A model generated the notes under the pieces. It did no database searches and was not told where the DNA came from. It saw only the letters and a program-made list of their open reading frames with translations. From Shewanella corallii (GTDB lineage: Bacteria > Pseudomonadota > Gammaproteobacteria > Enterobacterales > Shewanellaceae): DNA of 64,000 bases. The stretch lies in contig NZ_JAKIKT010000002.1 of assembly GCF_023349125.1 (NCBI RefSeq), positions 1 through 64,000 of the forward strand, read 5' to 3'. Below, in pieces: positions 29,659-37,785 of the stretch (its first letter is position 1; every line of letters starts with the position of its first letter). Both the position numbers and the translations under genes were made by a program.

Positions 29659-31377
29659 TTATTGAGGCAATGATGCCTGGTGAGCTGAGATAAAGTTGTC
29701 CATCAGCTCTCTGGCGCGCACTTGCGCCTCTTTCAGGGACTCAGAATCGTCCATGGCCGTCACTACCTCGTAGTAGCATTTAATCTTGGGCTCGGTACCT
29801 GATGGTCTGACGATGACCCTGCTGCCGTTGTCCAGCCAGTAAGTCAGAACATCACTGGCAGGAAGATCTATGGCTTCAACTCTACCATCGGCAAAGCTCC
29901 TCTTGCTATGCTTGATGTCTTCAATCAAGGTCACCGCGGCATCACCTATGTGAGACGGCGGGTTTTGCCGCAGAAAAGCCCCGATATTCGGCGTTTCCGG
30001 TCTGAGTTTTATGCTCACCTGATCATTTAAATGGAAGCCATGCTCACGATAAATGGATTCCAATCTGTCCCATACCGTCAGCCCGGCAGCATTAAGCTCT
30101 GCCACCATTTGCACAAAAGCCAGCTGAGCAGTCAGGCCATCTTTGTCCCACACTGTGGAGCCTACGGTATAACCCAGTGCCTCTTCGTAGGCGAACAGAA
30201 ACGCGGCATCGTCTGACTGCAACGTCTGCCCAACATTCATCAGCCATTTAAACCCGGTCAAAGTGGTATAAGGTGTACCCCCCAGTGTTGAAGCGACTTT
30301 GGCGAGCAAGCTCGAAGACACAATAGTATTGCCCACCAGCTTTTGATTGGCTGGCGCATGGGACAGCAGATAATGCCCCAGCAGCACACCGACCTGATCT
30401 CCTGTCAACATCTGATAGTGCCCGGGGCCGGCCTGTACCGCCACAGCAAACCTGTCTGCATCAGGATCATTGGCACAGGCAAGCAGAGCGTCATGCTTAA
30501 CCGCTTCGGCAATCACCAGATCCATGGCGCCTTTCTCTTCAGGGTTGGGAAAGGCAACCGTCGGGAAATTCCCATCAGGCAAACGCTGAGCCGCCACGGA
30601 GTACACGTTGTCAAAACCAGCATCGCGCAACAGTGTCTCAGCCATTTCCGCCCCGACGCCATGCATAGCGGTGTAACTCAAACTGACGTTGGCTTTGCCG
30701 TGGGGCGCAAGCTCAGGAGATGCTTCAACAGCTCTTCTATAGGTCTGATAGTAATCATCCTGCAGCCACACTAAAGTGCCGGCCTTGGTGGCTTCACTCA
30801 GGTCCGCCAATTTCAACTCAGTGTTGGCTGCAGCTTCAATACAGGCGGCGATGCCAGCATCGTGGGGAGGGATGATCTGGGCTCCGTTTTCCCAATACAC
30901 CTTGTAGCCATTGTATTCAGGGGGGTTGTGACTGGCGGTCACGACAATGCCTGCCGCGGCGTTAAAGTGTTTCACACCAAACGCCACCAAAGGGGTCGCG
31001 GCGACCTTAAAGGTTAACCTGACCTTTATCCCCAACGCGGTTAGGATAGCGGCTGCATCGTGGGCAAACTGACGAGAATCGTTGCGACCGTCATAGCCAA
31101 TAACCACCCCTCTTACTTTGGCATCTTTAACCTGCCGCAACAGGTATTGACCCAGGCCTGCAGAGGTCTGTTGCACCACCAGACGATTCATTCGGCTTGG
31201 TCCTGCGCCCACTACCCCGCGCAATCCTGCGGTTCCAAACTCCAGTCGACCACTGAATCGCTCCGCTAATTCGGACTCGTTTCCGGCATCCAACAAAGAC
31301 TGAATTTCCGCTTTAGTGTGGGCGTCTGGATCCAGCTCCAGCCAGCGGCTGACCTGAAAATGCAAATGAGTGTTCAT
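29659..31377 (-). CDS. Phosphoglucomutase/phosphomannomutase (alpha-D-phosphohexomutase family)
   Basis: 572 aa cytosolic enzyme interconverting hexose 1- and 6-phosphates. The four domain signatures are present: LEFGTAGLRG near residue 45, the catalytic phosphoserine in TASHNPPEYNGYK (about 147-159), the metal-binding loop DPDADR (about 305-310), the sugar-binding YEEALGY (about 400-406) and the phosphate-binding RPSGTEPKIK near 520. The length and the LEFGTAGLRG signature match the PGM2-like branch rather than the 450-aa PMM/PGM branch. ATG 31377 gives a full-length start; the upstream purine stretch is weak. Single gene. Confidence 0.93.
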   Translation of the reverse strand: MNTHLHFQVSRWLELDPDAHTKAEIQSLLDAGNESELAERFSGRLEFGTAGLRGVVGAGPSRMNRLVVQQTSAGLGQYLLRQVKDAKVRGVVIGYDGRNDSRQFAHDAAAILTALGIKVRLTFKVAATPLVAFGVKHFNAAAGIVVTASHNPPEYNGYKVYWENGAQIIPPHDAGIAACIEAAANTELKLADLSEATKAGTLVWLQDDYYQTYRRAVEASPELAPHGKANVSLSYTAMHGVGAEMAETLLRDAGFDNVYSVAAQRLPDGNFPTVAFPNPEEKGAMDLVIAEAVKHDALLACANDPDADRFAVAVQAGPGHYQMLTGDQVGVLLGHYLLSHAPANQKLVGNTIVSSSLLAKVASTLGGTPYTTLTGFKWLMNVGQTLQSDDAAFLFAYEEALGYTVGSTVWDKDGLTAQLAFVQMVAELNAAGLTVWDRLESIYREHGFHLNDQVSIKLRPETPNIGAFLRQNPPSHIGDAAVTLIEDIKHSKRSFADGRVEAIDLPASDVLTYWLDNGSRVIVRPSGTEPKIKCYYEVVTAMDDSESLKEAQVRARELMDNFISAHQASLPQ

Positions 31378-31618
31378 ACTTGACTGCCTGTCTTAAGATA
31401 TCTTTCCTCACCCTAAAAAAAACCCCGGGGCCAAACAAGTTAAATTTGTTTCAAATCCTCCGATTAACATAATAGGCATATCGTCTGTCGGGGCTTATAC
31501 CAATCCGCCTGACAGATTGATCTCATCTCTGCCTTGCCAGCCACCGGAGCACAAATTTGTCTTGGTGGTCGTCAGGCGCCGACGTATGATGCAAGCCTGC
31601 CCTCTCATCATAGTAACC

Positions 31619-32122
31619 ATGACTGACAACAGCCTTTCTATCTGCCCTCTTACCAGGGACAAGCTTGCGGTATACCGCCCGGCTCTGGAAGCCCTGACAC
31701 TGGCTCCGGATCAGCTGCAACATATTGAATCCATAACCGAATGTCTGGCTGAGGCAGAGCAGGATAAATGTTTCGTTCCGGCAGCGCTGCTACTGAGCCA
31801 ACAGGTTGTCGGTTTTGCCATGTACGGCCTGTTCGATGAAGCCCATGGCCCAAGGGTTTGGTTTGATCGCTTTATGCTGGACACTTGGTCGCAGGGAAAG
31901 GGATTGGGAAAGGCCTTTGGCCAATTAATGCTGGCGTTTCTTTGTGAGCACTATCAAACAGAGACTGTTTATCTGAGTGTTTACAGTGATAATCAGGTCG
32001 CTATTCACCTCTATCAGCAGCTTGGGTTTGCCTTTAACGGCGAACAGGACAGCAAGGGAGAGCTGGTCATGGTTTACCAATCTGAGCAGCCGTCATTGAC
32101 CCAGCCATTATCACAAGAATAA
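31619..32122 (+). CDS. GNAT-family N-acetyltransferase
   Basis: About 167 aa. The acetyl-CoA binding motif A is seen in WSQGKGLGKAFGQLML (R/Q-x-x-G-x-G/A), followed by YLSVYSDNQVAIHLYQQLGF (motif B). This resembles the spermidine/aminoglycoside acetyltransferase-like group, but the substrate cannot be read from sequence. The start is uncertain: the frame is open from 31517, and ATG 31619 (MTDNSLSI) starts where the domain begins, but none of the candidates has a good ribosome binding site. Confidence 0.82.
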   Translation: MTDNSLSICPLTRDKLAVYRPALEALTLAPDQLQHIESITECLAEAEQDKCFVPAALLLSQQVVGFAMYGLFDEAHGPRVWFDRFMLDTWSQGKGLGKAFGQLMLAFLCEHYQTETVYLSVYSDNQVAIHLYQQLGFAFNGEQDSKGELVMVYQSEQPSLTQPLSQE

Positions 32123-32123
32123 A

Positions 32124-32151
32124 AAGGGACCAAATTCGATTTTGGTCCCTT
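32124..32151. terminator. Terminator between the GNAT and M48 genes
   Basis: AAGGGACCAAA (32124-32134) and TTTGGTCCCTT (32141-32151). The T-run is stronger on the minus strand, so it serves mainly the M48 gene. Confidence 0.8.
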
Positions 32152-32180
32152 ACTTCATTTCTCGAACAACAACCGTTACT

Positions 32181-33197
32181 TTATTCGGGAGTAAACTGCT
32201 CCGCGTATTCAATGCGCTCCGAGATCCCCGGGTGAGTAGACAGGTATTGACGACTCTCCTCACCGTCTCCCAGTTCCAGCTGATGCGCCTTCGCCAGAGC
32301 CCTCATAGCATCGGCGAAGGCTACGGGCGATATCCCCAACAACACCAGCTTGTTCAACGCATAGTCATCGGCTTCCCGCTCCATATCTCTTGAAAAGGCA
32401 CTTTCAATCAACACTGAGCCTGTGCCAAGCAACACTTCAGATGAAGTTTCCAAATCGCCAAACAGCATGGCGACAACAATGGCAGCTCCGGCGCTTTGCG
32501 CAACCATTTTAACGCTATGTTGATGCTTCACATGGCCAATCTCATGCAGGAGCACAGCCAGAGAGGCATGCCGGTTATCTTTAAGCAACTCGGCCAGCTC
32601 GTCAGTCATCACTATCTGACCATTGGGTAAGGCAAAAGCATTAGCTCCAAGCACATCCGAGCGATAGAAGCCCAGTTGATACCTTTCCCGGTCCAGTTTC
32701 AGGGTATCGAGGGCATTATTCCAATCCGACTCGATATCCGATTTCACCGACGCCTCAAGCTCACTGGGATCGAGCATGGTCTTCTCTATGATGAGAAAGG
32801 CCTGACTGCCCATCTGCTCGATCACTTCATCAGGGACAAAGTGAACGCTGGCCTGAGCCGCGGCTGGCAATAAATGAAAAAACATCAAATACAAGGCAAC
32901 AGGTACTGCAATCACGGCACCGATAATCACAGCCTTGCTGCGCTCCAGTTTCTCCGCCAGTCGACTTTGACCAAACTGCCATCTGTGGTGCTTGTCTCGG
33001 GGCACAAACCGGGCGCCAGTGACAAACACCACCTCGCTGGCAACGCCGGGAATAGGCGATGCAACCTTGACCTCATCCAAACCCACCTGTTCCAGGCAGG
33101 TGTCACCATTGATGACCTTTATCCCCTGCCCGGAATGCTCAAGCACAGCCTCAATACATTCCGAATGGCCGGCACGGTAATACTGTCCTGTGATCAC
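32181..33197 (-). CDS. Membrane-anchored M48-family zinc metalloprotease
   Basis: 338 aa. An N-terminal soluble domain of about 90 residues (GQYYRAGHSECIEA) precedes a membrane segment near 90-112, then the M48 peptidase domain with HEIGHVKHQH (HExxH, about residues 217-221) and the downstream Glu ligand in EREADDYAL (about 273-281). Similar to the HtpX/Oma1 group of membrane quality-control peptidases. The start codon overlaps the end of the DUF898 gene by 4 nt (ATGA), so the pair is translationally coupled and probably works together. Confidence 0.9.
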   Translation of the reverse strand: MITGQYYRAGHSECIEAVLEHSGQGIKVINGDTCLEQVGLDEVKVASPIPGVASEVVFVTGARFVPRDKHHRWQFGQSRLAEKLERSKAVIIGAVIAVPVALYLMFFHLLPAAAQASVHFVPDEVIEQMGSQAFLIIEKTMLDPSELEASVKSDIESDWNNALDTLKLDRERYQLGFYRSDVLGANAFALPNGQIVMTDELAELLKDNRHASLAVLLHEIGHVKHQHSVKMVAQSAGAAIVVAMLFGDLETSSEVLLGTGSVLIESAFSRDMEREADDYALNKLVLLGISPVAFADAMRALAKAHQLELGDGEESRQYLSTHPGISERIEYAEQFTPE

Positions 33198-34297
33198 GTC
33201 AGTGCAATATCCATATCAAACAGCTGGGAAGCTTCCTCACCGAACGCAGAGTTTCCATCCTGTTTATCATCCACAACCTGCTCTGCCCCCGGCAACACAG
33301 TCACCTTGGTGGCATCAGCCAGATATTTTGACTTTCTGACCTTGGTCCATGGATAAGCCAATCCCAGGCTGAAAACTATCGCCAATGCATTAGTGACATG
33401 CAGCATGCCATAACCAAATGGAGAGAGTTCAGACTCAAACTCTGCCACATCATCGAACTTGCTGTTGGCAAAGATGTGATTACGGATATAGCTCTCATAA
33501 ATACCTGTGACCAATCCAATCATCACGATATAAACCGCAAAAACAGCAGCCATGGCAAAAGGACTTGGGTCTGCTACCGCCGTAGTTTCAGGATCCATTG
33601 CCCCAATCCCCATGCTGACGCTAAGTACCGTCATCGCAACGACGCCAAACATACCGCTCACCACAAATACGATTAACGCCGCAAGGTAATACTGGGAACC
33701 GCTAAGCTTGGTTTGCAGAGGCAAATCGCCATATCGAATATTGCTGTAGAGATACTCATCGATCTTTTTCAATACCCACGGGAACGCCAGGTACAGAGTA
33801 AATACACTCATAATAGGCAGCAGAATAAAATGCGCCAGCGCCCCACCATAGCTGCCCTCAAAGGAGAACCTTACGTTACGGTACTGAGTCATACGAAGGT
33901 GGAATCTCATTCCCTGATTAATCAACCAAGGGGAGAGAAATAGCATCACAACAATGGCTATAGCCCCGGCAACGGGAAAGTAACTGGTCAACACGTAGTA
34001 AGCAATAAACAGAATAAGTGCCAGAATCCGCCCTTTCAGAATTTGCATCGGCGTTGCCAGATAATTGAATCTATGGCCGTCAATTTCAGTATTCGAATAG
34101 AAATACTGATGGGTTCTCACTTTGGCCCAGGCGGAATAGATACCCAAAGTCACTATGGACAACAGGATATTGACTATCCAGATCCCAAAGAACTCTCCCG
34201 CCTGACCGGAAAAGTTCACCGGTACGGTTCTGCCTGGACTCTGGTCACTCTCATCAGGTATTTCTTGTTTAATGTTTGATTGTTTTACGTCTTCCAT
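33194..34297 (-). CDS. DUF898 (YjgN-family) polytopic membrane protein
   Basis: 367 aa. The N-terminal RTVPVNFSGQAGEFFGIWIVN and LGIYSAWAKVRTHQYFYSNTEIDG segments are hallmarks of DUF898/YjgN, and the unit is repeated in the second half (GLAYPWTKVRKSKYLAD). About eight membrane segments. Function unknown. It is the first gene of a two-gene operon with the M48 peptidase, an arrangement that suggests a membrane-stress or membrane-protein turnover role (inference). Confidence 0.88.
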   Translation of the reverse strand: MEDVKQSNIKQEIPDESDQSPGRTVPVNFSGQAGEFFGIWIVNILLSIVTLGIYSAWAKVRTHQYFYSNTEIDGHRFNYLATPMQILKGRILALILFIAYYVLTSYFPVAGAIAIVVMLFLSPWLINQGMRFHLRMTQYRNVRFSFEGSYGGALAHFILLPIMSVFTLYLAFPWVLKKIDEYLYSNIRYGDLPLQTKLSGSQYYLAALIVFVVSGMFGVVAMTVLSVSMGIGAMDPETTAVADPSPFAMAAVFAVYIVMIGLVTGIYESYIRNHIFANSKFDDVAEFESELSPFGYGMLHVTNALAIVFSLGLAYPWTKVRKSKYLADATKVTVLPGAEQVVDDKQDGNSAFGEEASQLFDMDIALT

Positions 34298-34781
34298 TAC
34301 TGCCTCTTATTAACTTCGCCCGATCGGCACAACTTGTAACATTTAACCAACATCCTTTCAATCAGTCTAAACGGTGCAGCCCCTCTCTTTAGGGTTAGTT
34401 CTCCCGCCACCAGTTGTTAACTTTGATGGCGAAATTTGGATTGCTTTTATCAAGCTCGGAATGCTTTGATTAATGGAATGAAAAATTAGACTTTACTGAT
34501 GATGATTAACTTGTCACCTGTGAAGAGCATGCAGTAGACTCCGCTCCCGGCCTGGGGAGCCTAACTCCCCATAAGCCACCTAGTTCAAGCTGTCACCTGG
34601 ATGTGAGTGACCCCAAGGAGCCGGACCGGCATCACTTTATGCTTGTTATCAAGGTGACTTCCATGATCTGTTTATGGCCGGTTCTTATCGGACAAACCCC
34701 TTATGGGCTTTGCTTCCTCAAAACCGCCGCAGCTGGCGACCTGATACCTGCGGTTTTGGTTTGAATTTTTGAGGAGTAAAG
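34298..34781 (+). promoter_or_regulatory. Long structured leader of nupC with terminator, riboswitch-like candidate
   Basis: 484 bp without a gene. The 3' 270 bp form several alternative pairings: GGGGAG/CTCCCC hairpin (34554-34559, 34565-34570); GTCACCT/AGGTGAC (34592-34598, 34652-34658), competing with a local GTCAC/GTGAC hairpin (34592-34596, 34607-34611); ACCGGC/GCCGGT (34625-34630, 34677-34682); and CCCATAAG/CTTATGGG (34568-34575, 34700-34707), which overlaps the first hairpin. A terminator-like hairpin at 34719-34758 ends 23 bp before the start codon. No known riboswitch class could be assigned by eye. Confidence 0.5.
34719..34758 (+). terminator. Attenuator-like terminator in the nupC leader
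   Basis: CAAAACCGC (34719-34727) and GCGGTTTTG (34750-34758), perfect 9-bp arms with a 22-nt loop, followed by a T-rich stretch ending just before the GAGGAG of nupC. It lies inside the leader, so premature termination would switch the gene off. Confidence 0.55.
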
Positions 34782-35990
34782 ATGCAATTGCTTATGGGAT
34801 TGCTTGGGGTTGTTTCACTGTTCGCCATTGCCTGGCTGCTTTCTGAAAAGCGCACAGCTATTAACTGGCGTACCATCTTTGGTGCATTTGCCATTCAAAC
34901 CGGCTTTGCGGCACTGGTGCTCTATTTCCCTGCCGGTCAAAGTGCTTTGGCTGTTGTCAGTAACGGTGCAGCCGGTCTGATGAGCTTTGCCGATGAAGGC
35001 ATTAACTTCCTGTTTGGTCCATTGGCGCAGAACGGCTTTGTATTCTTTATTCGCGTACTACCGCTGATCATCTTCTTCAGCGCACTTATCTCCATTCTTT
35101 ACTATCTGGGCATTATGCAGTGGGTTATCCGCGTACTTGGTGGCGGCCTGCAAAAAGTACTGGGTATCAGCCGCAGCGAATCTATCATAGCCACCGGCAA
35201 CATCTTCCTGTCACAGGCAGAAACCCCACTTCTGGTTCGTCCTTTCCTTTCCCGCATGACCCGCTCTGAACTCTTTACCGTGATGACCTGTGGTATGGCA
35301 TCGGTAGCAGGCTCAGTGTTGGGTGGTTATGCCGCCATGGGCGTAGACATGAAGTACCTGATTGCCGCTGCCTTTATGTCGGCTCCGGGCAGCTTGATGA
35401 TGGCCAAAATCCTGATCCCCGAGCGTGATGTACCTGTACCTCAGCATGAAGTAGAGATGGAAAGCAGCCAGCAAAGCAACGTGCTGGACGCTATGGCCAC
35501 GGGCGCCATGAATGGTATGAAAGTGGCCGTGGCCGTGGGTACCATTTTGCTTGCCATGATCAGTATTATCGCCATGGTGAACTACGGCCTGCAGAGTCTG
35601 GGTACTGTATTCGGCATCGACAACCTCAGCATGCAGAGCATTCTGGGCTATGTGTTTGCCCCGGTAGCTTTCCTGATTGGTATTCCTGTCAATGAGATGG
35701 CGCAGGCAGGTTCGCTGATCGGTCAGAAACTGATCCTGAACGAATTCGTGGCTTATATGGACTTTGCCAGCTTTAAAGACACCATCAGTGCCCACAGCCA
35801 GGTGATCATCACCTTCGCACTGTGTGGTTTCGCCAATCTGGCTTCTATTGCAGTACAAATTGGCTCTATCGGTGCCCTGGTTCCAGAGCGTCGCAGTGAA
35901 ATTGCCAGCCTGGGCTTGCGTGCCGTACTGGCAGCGACGCTGGCTAACCTGATGAGTGCGGCGCTGGCAGGTATCTTTATCAGCTTGTAA
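34782..35990 (+). CDS. nupC: NupC-family concentrative nucleoside transporter
   Basis: 402 aa inner-membrane nucleoside symporter. About ten hydrophobic segments are present, with the CNT signatures GGLQKVLGISRSESIIATGNIFLSQAE (split here: GGLQKVLGIS at about residue 125, then SESIIATGN) and GSVLGGYAAMG near 185, plus a late NEFVAYMDF segment. TTTGAGGAG precedes the ATG. It probably imports pyrimidine and purine nucleosides in symport with H+ or Na+. It stands alone and is preceded by an unusually long structured leader, which suggests control at transcription elongation. Confidence 0.93.
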   Translation: MQLLMGLLGVVSLFAIAWLLSEKRTAINWRTIFGAFAIQTGFAALVLYFPAGQSALAVVSNGAAGLMSFADEGINFLFGPLAQNGFVFFIRVLPLIIFFSALISILYYLGIMQWVIRVLGGGLQKVLGISRSESIIATGNIFLSQAETPLLVRPFLSRMTRSELFTVMTCGMASVAGSVLGGYAAMGVDMKYLIAAAFMSAPGSLMMAKILIPERDVPVPQHEVEMESSQQSNVLDAMATGAMNGMKVAVAVGTILLAMISIIAMVNYGLQSLGTVFGIDNLSMQSILGYVFAPVAFLIGIPVNEMAQAGSLIGQKLILNEFVAYMDFASFKDTISAHSQVIITFALCGFANLASIAVQIGSIGALVPERRSEIASLGLRAVLAATLANLMSAALAGIFISL

Positions 35991-36011
35991 GCATTGACCC
36001 GCATGAATACG

Positions 36012-36037
36012 AAAAGGGAGCCTGAGCTCCCTTTTTT
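36012..36037. terminator. Terminator between nupC and the PAP2 gene
   Basis: AAAAGGGAGC (36012-36021) and GCTCCCTTTT (36026-36035) around CTGA, with a T-run on the plus strand and a shorter one on the minus strand. Confidence 0.85.
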
Positions 36038-36058
36038 ATTGGTCTGAACAACAGAGGC

Positions 36059-36769
36059 TTAATCTTTAGCTGCCCGCTTAAACCACAACAAATACAAGCT
36101 TGCCGCAATCCACCAGGCAATCATCAGACTCCACAGGCCGTGGCTCATAAAGTGGGCTCCTCTGAGTTGCTGGGCCAAATCAAAACTGCCCCCCAAAAGC
36201 AACACCGACACCAGGGCGACCCAACGCAAACGGGGGCAATAAACCCTGGCGACAAAAAACAGCGCAATCCAGCCATATCCGCCAGCCGCATGGCCGCCGG
36301 GGAAACAGCGTCCGGGTGTCACATCATCAGGCAATAAACTAAAGGTAGGTACGTAAATCTGGCTGCCTCCGAATGGCAACAAATCCCAGGGGCAATTGAC
36401 ATGAGTAAGGCTCTTGAGCACGCCCACCAGGAGTACAGTCAGCAGGAAGCACAGTAGCAGATAGCTTAGAGGGACTCTGGCTGCTGTGAGCCTGGGGACC
36501 CTCCAACTGAGACCGATCAACACCATCACAATAACTGCGATGGCCACCACAAGATCATGTCCACCGCCATGCAGCAAGGTATCGGGGATAAAGCTATGTC
36601 GCCATGGCCAACCAGACTCAGGGGTACCAGACTCTAACTCAAACCACCACAAGGAGAGTTTCAGGTCCCACTCCCCCCACTCGGAGAGCAGATTGAACAA
36701 CGCAAATAGTAAGGTGGGAAGGATAAGCAGTGACCAAATCTCACTGCGATATGTGTTGGTGGCAGACAA
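36059..36769 (-). CDS. PAP2-superfamily membrane phosphatase
   Basis: 236 aa with six hydrophobic segments. The acid-phosphatase triad is present in divergent form: KSLTHVNCPWD (about residues 115-125) for motif 1, CFPGGHAAGGY (about 155-165, PGGH instead of PSGH) for motif 2, and RGAHFMSHGLWS (about 205-216) for motif 3, where the usual Asp is replaced. Likely acts on a lipid phosphate on the periplasmic face. The start is a TTG with CGGAG 6 nt upstream; no alternative ATG gives a full protein. Confidence 0.82.
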   Translation of the reverse strand: MSATNTYRSEIWSLLILPTLLFALFNLLSEWGEWDLKLSLWWFELESGTPESGWPWRHSFIPDTLLHGGGHDLVVAIAVIVMVLIGLSWRVPRLTAARVPLSYLLLCFLLTVLLVGVLKSLTHVNCPWDLLPFGGSQIYVPTFSLLPDDVTPGRCFPGGHAAGGYGWIALFFVARVYCPRLRWVALVSVLLLGGSFDLAQQLRGAHFMSHGLWSLMIAWWIAASLYLLWFKRAAKD

Positions 36770-36828
36770 ACTTGTCTCCGGCGGGTAGTCAGGCGCACAA
36801 GTATACGCCCGCTACCCACCAAGGGAAG

Positions 36829-37332
36829 TTAAAGCCCAACAGTTTTAGCCATCAGCTCCACATCAACATACTCACCATTTCGGAAGGCATAGCCTTTGGC
36901 TCTCCCCTCAAGCTCAAACCCAAGGCTCTGATAAAGGGCTATCGCAGCATGATTATCTGTGTATACCTCAATCTCGATACGCTTTATCGCCAGCCAATTA
37001 AAGGCCAGCTCCATCGCCGCTTGCATCAGCGCTTTACCCACTCCCTGGCCCCGGGCAGATTCACACACCCCCAGGCCCAAATTGGCAACATGCTTACGCC
37101 TGGGGTTGTCATGCACCATCATCCCCAGCTGTCCCAGAATACGCTCATCCTGCTCTGCGACCAGACTGTAAAATCCAGGTGTCACCTGTCCAAGTTTCTT
37201 CTCCCAGAGCTGCTGGGACGGAAAAGGCAACTGTAGCGTCCCTGAATAACAGGATGCCTGAGCATAGATCGCTCTTATCTGAGCGATATCGTTAAATTCA
37301 CTTCTGCGTATATGCCAATTCCTGTCTTCCAT
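36829..37332 (-). CDS. GNAT N-acetyltransferase, YhhY/AaaT-like
   Basis: 167 aa. The order IRRSEFNDIAQIRAIYAQ, TLQLPFPSQQLWEKKL, HVANLGLGVCESARGQGVGKALM (acetyl-CoA site, R-G-Q-G-V-G) and RNGEYVDVELMAK closely follows E. coli YhhY, an L-amino-acid N-acetyltransferase linked to amino-acid analogue resistance. GGAGCAAGT precedes the ATG. Substrate assignment is by similarity from memory. Followed upstream on the same strand by a terminator that separates it from the small ORF at 37409. Confidence 0.85.
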   Translation of the reverse strand: MEDRNWHIRRSEFNDIAQIRAIYAQASCYSGTLQLPFPSQQLWEKKLGQVTPGFYSLVAEQDERILGQLGMMVHDNPRRKHVANLGLGVCESARGQGVGKALMQAAMELAFNWLAIKRIEIEVYTDNHAAIALYQSLGFELEGRAKGYAFRNGEYVDVELMAKTVGL

Positions 37333-37356
37333 ACTTGCTCCATTTTCTCAGGACAT

Positions 37357-37383
37357 AAAAAAAGCGCCCCTTCCGGGGCGCTT
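37357..37383 (-). terminator. Intrinsic terminator of the small ORF at 37409-37636
   Basis: AAGCGCCCC (37362-37370) and GGGGCGCTT (37375-37383) around TTCC, followed on the minus strand by seven T residues. Confidence 0.85.
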
Positions 37384-37408
37384 GACGTGGTTTGATTAAA
37401 ACAAAAAG

Positions 37409-37636
37409 TCAGCGCGATGCCCCGGAAGCAGAATCTCCGGTCAGCATTAGCGTCTCAATATTGTTGTCGTTATTCATTACTGTTACCGAGTCCGGCTTAT
37501 CCGTGATACGGGCAACTTCAGCGGACAGAGAGTAGTAACCGGGGTCCACATCCCCGGCTTCGTTGCGAATAGAACTGAGGGAGCTAAGCAGCATAACGCT
37601 GACCCCCACAAATCCCGCAACCCACCTTAATCTCAT
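37409..37636 (-). CDS. Small membrane-anchored or secreted protein, unknown function
   Basis: 75 aa. Residues 3-21 form a hydrophobic segment after MRLR (signal anchor or signal peptide), followed by a polar, Asp/Asn/Ser-rich region. No motif is recognised. Support for a real gene: AAAGGAGCAGG at proper spacing upstream of the ATG, and a strong dedicated terminator 25 bp after the stop. No Cys, so not a lipoprotein. Function unknown. Confidence 0.55.
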   Translation of the reverse strand: MRLRWVAGFVGVSVMLLSSLSSIRNEAGDVDPGYYSLSAEVARITDKPDSVTVMNNDNNIETLMLTGDSASGASR

Positions 37637-37785
37637 TACCTGCTCCTTTATATTCTGCGTCAGAAAGGCGCACCTTTTATTGTCCGTTCAGGCAAATTAG
37701 CTGTGAGTGAATCCCTGCTCACGATGTAAGACATTACCACATGTAAAAACAATGTAACAACACGTAACCAGGAAGTTTGCTGAAT

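Noticed and set aside
34605..34640. Cobalamin-riboswitch-like GGAGCCGGACCGGC sequence in the nupC leader
   Set aside because: Only part of the B12-box pattern is present, the other conserved cobalamin aptamer segments are missing, and the downstream gene is not linked to cobalamin.
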